From Acidobacteriota bacterium (GTDB lineage: Bacteria; Acidobacteriota; Vicinamibacteria; Vicinamibacterales; JACQTH01): a stretch of 10,267 nucleotides of DNA. The notes under the pieces were generated by a model, which did not search any database, was not told the DNA's origin, and was given only the letters and a program-made list of their open reading frames with translations. The stretch's first letter is position 1; every line of letters starts with the position of its first letter. The position numbers and the translations under genes are program-made. The stretch covers positions 1-10,267 of the forward strand of contig JACQTH010000150.1 of assembly GCA_016210935.1 (NCBI GenBank). Direction: 5' to 3'. This document shows positions 6,949 through 10,267 of the stretch, in pieces.

Positions 6949-8199
6949 ATGCTCATCGACATTCCGTCGTTCGTCGACCGGCTGTGCTACCGGTATCCGT
7001 CCTTCCTTGTCGATTCCGTCATCGAACACGATCCCGGCCGGCGTCTCGTGGCGGTCAAGAACGTGACCGTCAACGAGGAATTCTTTCAGGGACACTTCCC
7101 GGGCAGCCCGTTGATGCCGGGCGTGCTGATGATCGAGTCGCTCGCGCAGGCGGCGTCGCTGCTGGTGCTGTACCGGGAGGGGCGCGCGAACGCGTCGGCG
7201 GTGCTGCGCGGGGTGAACGACGCGAAGTTCAGGCGACAGGTCGTGCCCGGCGATCGGGTTCGTCTGGAGGTCACGCGCGGCGCGGAGCGCGGAAGGGTGG
7301 TCCGTGTCCACGGGCTCGCGTACGTCGAAGATCAAGTCGTCGCCGAAGCGGAGCTTGTTCTCGCGGTTGTGCCGGACCCGGCGCAGATCGACCCATCCGC
7401 AGCGGTCGACTCGGGCGCCGAGCTCGGCGAGGGCGTGGTGATCGAGTCGCAGGCGGTCGTGGGGGCGCGGGTGACGCTCGGTCGCGGGTGCCGCGTGGGC
7501 GCTCACGCGGTCATCGACGGCTGGACGGAAATCGGGGAGGGCACGGAGATTTTCCCCTTTGCCTCGATCGGGCTGATCCCGCAGGACCTCAAGTTCAAGG
7601 GCGAGCACACGCGGCTCGTCATCGGCCGTCGGAACATCTTTCGCGAATTCGTCACGATCCATCGCGGCACCGCCGGCGGCGGCGGCCTGACATGGATCGG
7701 GGACCACAACGTCTTCATGGCGTACACGCACGTGGCGCACGATTGTCGCGTCGGCAACCACACGATTCTCGCCAACGGCGCGACGCTGGGGGGGCACGTG
7801 CTGGTGGAAGATTGGGCCTTTATCGGGGCGCTCTCGGGCGTGCATCAATTCTGCCGTGTCGGCCAGCACGCCTTCATTGGCGGCGGCTCCGTCGTCACCA
7901 AGGATGCGCTGCCGTTCGGCCGGACCGTGGGCAATCGCGCCCATATCTATGGCCTGAATACCATCGGGCTGATGCGCCGCGGCTTCGCGCCGGAGGTCCT
8001 CGCCAGGTTGAAGCGGACGTACCGGTATTTGCTGCAATCGAAGCTGAATACGACCCACGCCCTCGGGCGGATCGAGTCCGACTCGACGCTCGACTGTCCG
8101 GAGGTCAGGTACCTCGTCGAGTTCATTCGCTCGTCGCCCCGCGGGGTCATTCTCCGTCGCGCCGCACGCCGCGCGGAGGAGATGGTGGTAGATGAATAA
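6949..8199 (+). CDS. fabZ-lpxA: FabZ-LpxA fusion: 3-hydroxyacyl-ACP dehydratase joined to UDP-GlcNAc O-acyltransferase
   Basis: One 416-residue frame holds two cytoplasmic enzymes. Residues 1-139 are FabZ, which dehydrates 3-hydroxyacyl-ACP: catalytic His49 in GHFPG and Glu63 in VLMIES match the Pseudomonas FabZ numbering. The usual HRYPF near the N-terminus reads YRYPS (14-18). Residues from about 140 are LpxA, which transfers a 3-hydroxyacyl chain to UDP-GlcNAc as the first step of lipid A synthesis. It has hexapeptide repeats, VTIHRGT, His261 and His264 (E. coli His122 and catalytic His125), and HQFC. Gly312 aligns with E. coli Gly173, so a long (about C14) acyl preference is inferred. There is no linker between the domains. 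ATG 6949 is chosen over an upstream in-frame TTG (6928) because the latter lies inside array A2 and FabZ begins properly at 6949. No Shine-Dalgarno is visible. Confidence 0.94.
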   Translation: MLIDIPSFVDRLCYRYPSFLVDSVIEHDPGRRLVAVKNVTVNEEFFQGHFPGSPLMPGVLMIESLAQAASLLVLYREGRANASAVLRGVNDAKFRRQVVPGDRVRLEVTRGAERGRVVRVHGLAYVEDQVVAEAELVLAVVPDPAQIDPSAAVDSGAELGEGVVIESQAVVGARVTLGRGCRVGAHAVIDGWTEIGEGTEIFPFASIGLIPQDLKFKGEHTRLVIGRRNIFREFVTIHRGTAGGGGLTWIGDHNVFMAYTHVAHDCRVGNHTILANGATLGGHVLVEDWAFIGALSGVHQFCRVGQHAFIGGGSVVTKDALPFGRTVGNRAHIYGLNTIGLMRRGFAPEVLARLKRTYRYLLQSKLNTTHALGRIESDSTLDCPEVRYLVEFIRSSPRGVILRRAARRAEEMVVDE

Positions 8200-8205
8200 C
8201 CTCAC

Positions 8206-8293
8206 GGGGTTCGGGGTTCGGGATTCGGGGTTCGTGTGTTTGGAGTCGGGCCACGAGTGACTTTCGAATCCCAAATCCCGAATCCCGAATTCC
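8206..8293. repeat. Hairpin D: four 7-nt units facing four reverse-complement units before lpxI
   Basis: The left arm (8206-8233) is GGGGTTC, GGGGTTC, GGGATTC, GGGGTTC. The right arm (8266-8293) is GAATCCC, AAATCCC, GAATCCC, GAATTCC. Each arm is exactly four 7-nt units, with a 32-nt loop. Paired as + strand RNA, the 28 positions give 23 Watson-Crick pairs, four G-U pairs and one C-A mismatch. The right arm ends five bases before the lpxI ATG, leaving no Shine-Dalgarno. The left arm starts six bases after the fabZ-lpxA stop. Confidence 0.88.
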
Positions 8294-8298
8294 GGCAG

Positions 8299-9117
8299 AT
8301 GCCGCGCATCGGCCTCATCGCCGGCAATGGCCGCTTCCCGTTCCTCGTCCTCGAAGCGGCGCACAGCCTCGGTCACGCCGTCACCGTCGTCGCCATCAAG
8401 GAGGAGGCCGATGCAGCGCTCGAACAGGCGGCGCGCGACAGCGGTGCCGCGCTGCACTGGGTCTCGCTCGGGCAGCTTGGAAAATGCATCGAGGTGCTGA
8501 AAAAGGCGGGCGCGACGCAGGCCGTCATGGCCGGACAGGTCAAGCACGCGAAAATCTTTGCCGGAATTGTCCCTGACCTGACGCTGCTCTCGGTCCTGAC
8601 GAAGCTGAAGGCGAAAACGACGGACGCGTTGATCGCGGCGGCGGCAGACGTCCTGCGTCAGCGGGGAATCGAGCTCCTGGACTCCACGACTTTTCTCCGG
8701 CCGCTTCTGGCGACCGCCGGCGTCATGACCGCCCGAGAACCCAGTGAGAGCGAATGGGCCGATCTCCGTTTCGGGTACCGCATGGCCGATCAGATTGCGG
8801 GGCTTGATATCGGACAGACCATCGTGGTGAAAGATCTGGCGGTAGTGGCCGTGGAGGCGATGGAAGGCACCGACGACGTGATCGCGCGCGCCGGGCGGTT
8901 GGCCGGCCCGGGCACCAGCGTCATCAAGGTGGCGAAGCCCAACCAGGACATGCGCTTCGACGTACCTGTCGTGGGTCCGCCTACCATTCGAGCGATGCAG
9001 CAGGCAGGAGCGACGACGCTTTCCGTCGACGCGGGGAAGACACTGATGTTCGAGCGCGGCGAGCTCGTCACGCTGGCCGACGCGGGGGGCCTCGCCATCG
9101 TCGGGAGGGCGGCGTGA
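8299..9117 (+). CDS. lpxI: LpxI: UDP-2,3-diacylglucosamine pyrophosphatase
   Basis: The 272-residue product matches the LpxI family (formerly DUF1009). LpxI cleaves UDP-2,3-diacylglucosamine to lipid X and UMP in lipid A synthesis and replaces LpxH in many non-gammaproteobacteria. The N-terminal MPRIGLIAGNGRFP is the family's glycine-rich opening. The C-terminal domain carries KVAKPNQDMRFDVPVVGPPT (207-226), and Asp221 in RFDVP probably corresponds to the essential Asp225 of the Caulobacter enzyme; that equivalence is inferred from memory. Length is normal. ATG 8299 is preferred over an in-frame GTG at 8236 because the residues added by the latter are encoded by hairpin D and look unlike the family. 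There is no Shine-Dalgarno. The stop overlaps the next start (GTGA), so the two are translationally coupled. Confidence 0.93.
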   Translation: MPRIGLIAGNGRFPFLVLEAAHSLGHAVTVVAIKEEADAALEQAARDSGAALHWVSLGQLGKCIEVLKKAGATQAVMAGQVKHAKIFAGIVPDLTLLSVLTKLKAKTTDALIAAAADVLRQRGIELLDSTTFLRPLLATAGVMTAREPSESEWADLRFGYRMADQIAGLDIGQTIVVKDLAVVAVEAMEGTDDVIARAGRLAGPGTSVIKVAKPNQDMRFDVPVVGPPTIRAMQQAGATTLSVDAGKTLMFERGELVTLADAGGLAIVGRAA

Positions 9118-10058
9118 CCGACGCACGCCTGCGGGTGGCGGTCATCGGGGTAGGGCACCTGGGCCGGCATCACGCGCGCATCCTGTCGCAGCTTCCGGGG
9201 GTCGATCTCGTCGGAGTCGTGGATGCGAACCGGCAGCGTGCCGACGAAACCGCCGCCGGGGTCGGGACGCAGAGCTTCTCCGATGTGTCCGCCGTGATCG
9301 ATCGCGTCGACGCGGTATCGATTGCCGTTCCGACCGAGGCGCACGCGGGGGTGGCGATGCCGTTTCTCGATCGCGCCATTCCCGTTCTGATCGAGAAGCC
9401 GCTCGCACGGACCGTCGCCGAGGCCGACACGATACTGCGTGCAGCTTCAAGATCGGGCGCGCGTGTTGCCGTGGGGCATACGGAACGCTACAACCCGGCG
9501 GTCGCGGCAGCGAAACCGATCATTACCCGGCCGCGCTTCATCGAGGTCCACCGCCTCGGCGTATTTCCCGACCGAAGTCTGGACATCGATGTCGTCTTTG
9601 ATTTGATGATTCACGATCTCGATATCGTGGCATCGCTGGTCGGCTCCGAGGTGACACACATCGACGCGGTGGGCATTCCTGTGCTGACGCACAACGTCGA
9701 TATCGCGAACGTTCGGCTGCGATTTCGGTCAGGGTGCATCGCGAATGTGACCGCGAGCCGGATCTCACGCGACCGGGTCCGCAAGATCCGGCTGTTCCAG
9801 CCCGAAACCTATGTGTCGATCGACTACGGGCTGCAGGAGCTCGAGGTCTGGCGGCTCGTCCGCACACCGAATCAGCGGCCGTCCATCGAAGGTGGAAGAA
9901 TCGACGTCACCCGGGACGAACCGCTGAAGCGGGAGCTCGAAGATTTCGTCCGATCGGTTCGGACCGGAACGCCGCCGGAAGTCACCGGTGAGGACGGCCG
10001 GCGGGCCGTGGCGCTTGCCGAGCAGATCACCGCCAGCATGGCGGCTGGGGTCGTCTGA
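9114..10058 (+). CDS. Gfo/Idh/MocA-family NAD(P)-dependent oxidoreductase in the lipid A cluster
   Basis: The 314-residue product has a Rossmann fold with GVGHLG (12-17), the family's EKPLA motif (Glu94-Lys95-Pro96) with its catalytic Lys, and a C-terminal dimerisation domain containing DLMIHDLDI (163-171) with the conserved His167. These enzymes oxidise or reduce sugar carbons. The GTG start overlaps the lpxI stop by four bases, so co-translation is likely. Genes of this type recur beside lpxA/lpxI/lpxB in diderm bacteria. One characterised member in such a position is GnnA of Acidithiobacillus, which oxidises UDP-GlcNAc at C3 so that GnnB can install an amino group. A GnnA-like role is possible, but no aminotransferase is visible here, so no symbol is given. 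Family assignment is firm; the substrate is unknown. Confidence 0.9.
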   Translation: MTDARLRVAVIGVGHLGRHHARILSQLPGVDLVGVVDANRQRADETAAGVGTQSFSDVSAVIDRVDAVSIAVPTEAHAGVAMPFLDRAIPVLIEKPLARTVAEADTILRAASRSGARVAVGHTERYNPAVAAAKPIITRPRFIEVHRLGVFPDRSLDIDVVFDLMIHDLDIVASLVGSEVTHIDAVGIPVLTHNVDIANVRLRFRSGCIANVTASRISRDRVRKIRLFQPETYVSIDYGLQELEVWRLVRTPNQRPSIEGGRIDVTRDEPLKRELEDFVRSVRTGTPPEVTGEDGRRAVALAEQITASMAAGVV

Positions 10059-10059
10059 A

Positions 10060-10130
10060 GGGGTCCAGACTTACACGCGGCGACTCAACACTCTTAGCCG
10101 GGCTGTGAAGCGGGTCTGACCCCGAATTTT
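10060..10130 (+). repeat. REP-like hairpin E, possible terminator after the oxidoreductase gene
   Basis: GGGGTCCAGAC (10060-10070) and GTCTGACCCC (10114-10123) are inverted repeats with a one-base bulge and a 43-nt loop. The right arm is followed by GAATTTT (10124-10130), so a weak intrinsic terminator is conceivable. The GGGTCTGACCCC core resembles REP-like palindromes that I remember from many bacterial genomes; this was not checked against any database. Unlike hairpins A to D it is not built of tandem units. Confidence 0.55.
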
Positions 10131-10134
10131 GGAG
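10131..10134 (+). promoter_or_regulatory. Shine-Dalgarno of the last, partial gene
   Basis: GGAG lies seven bases before ATG 10142. It supports that start for the gene that runs off the right edge. Confidence 0.6.
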
Positions 10135-10141
10135 TGGCGTA

Positions 10142-10267
10142 ATGGTGAGCGTCCGGAACATGTTCGGTGAGTTGTCAGCGAAGCTGGTCGCCGGGGAGCC
10201 GCTGTCGGCCACTGAACGCCGAATGATTGCGGACACCGGCGATCTGCTGACGGTCGGCATGCTGGCA
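10142..10267 (+). CDS. N-terminal fragment of a protein, possibly a MqnE/MqnC/CofH-like radical SAM enzyme (partial)
   Basis: The frame opens at ATG 10142 and is still open after 42 codons at the window end. The fragment reads MVSVRNMFGELSAKLVAGEP and continues with LSATERRMIADTGDLLTVGMLA. The pattern of a G-E-x-L-S segment followed by a DLL-x-(L/V)-G-x-LA helix resembles the N-terminus of menaquinone futalosine-pathway and CofH radical SAM proteins, ahead of their iron-sulfur CxxxCxxC motif. That motif would lie beyond the window, so the call rests on weak N-terminal resemblance. A good Shine-Dalgarno and the upstream hairpin E suggest that it starts a separate unit from the lipid A genes. 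That it is a real gene is likely; its identity is tentative. Confidence 0.5.
   Translation, partial: MVSVRNMFGELSAKLVAGEPLSATERRMIADTGDLLTVGMLA

Noticed and set aside
8236..8298. GTG start for lpxI
   Set aside because: The added 21 residues come from the loop and arm of hairpin D and do not look like LpxI, which opens at MPRIGLIAGNG.
6784..9126. A 780-codon open frame on the - strand
   Set aside because: It lies antisense to fabZ-lpxA and lpxI, which are clear family members. Its translation is rich in Arg, His, Gln and Asp without recognisable domains, as expected from a shadow frame in GC-rich DNA.

Overview
The window is GC-rich and every real gene lies on the + strand. It carries most of a cell-envelope biogenesis block of a diderm (LPS-making) bacterium. 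Gene content and style (ClpC with a UVR motif, BamA, Skp, lipid A genes using LpxI, hairpin-rich spacers) suggest an Acidobacteriota-like organism, perhaps Vicinamibacteria. That placement is inference; there is no rRNA or phylogenetic marker comparison here.

Layout: the C-terminal tail of an ABC ATPase resembling LolD (1-112); repeat array A1 and a sigma70-like promoter; clpC (450-2885); hairpin B; bamA (2998-5868); hairpin C; skp/ompH with a proline-rich extension (5990-6646); the large repeat array A2 (6658-6945); a fused fabZ-lpxA gene (6949-8199); hairpin D; lpxI (8299-9117); a Gfo/Idh/MocA oxidoreductase overlapping lpxI by 4 nt (9114-10058); a REP-like hairpin E; and the first 42 codons of another gene, possibly a futalosine-pathway/CofH-like radical SAM enzyme (10142 to the window end).

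Functionally, LolD (lipoprotein release), BamA (outer-membrane protein insertion), Skp (periplasmic chaperone) and the lipid A enzymes (FabZ-LpxA, LpxI) together supply the outer membrane. The order lolD-bamA-skp-(lpxD)-fabZ-lpxA-lpxI-gfo follows the block known from other diderm bacteria such as Deltaproteobacteria. Three departures stand out: clpC sits between lolD and bamA, lpxD is absent between skp and fabZ, and fabZ and lpxA are one reading frame. The first two departures lie exactly where the two A-family repeat arrays are.

The most unusual signal is in the spacers. Each non-overlapping gene junction holds an inverted repeat. Five of the six are tandem arrays of a short unit (7, 8 or about 13 nt) followed by an array of its reverse complement, and unit sequences differ between spacers except for A1/A2. 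In three cases the downstream arm ends 3-6 nt before a start codon that lacks a Shine-Dalgarno sequence. I see no insertion sequence, tRNA, rRNA or CRISPR array.
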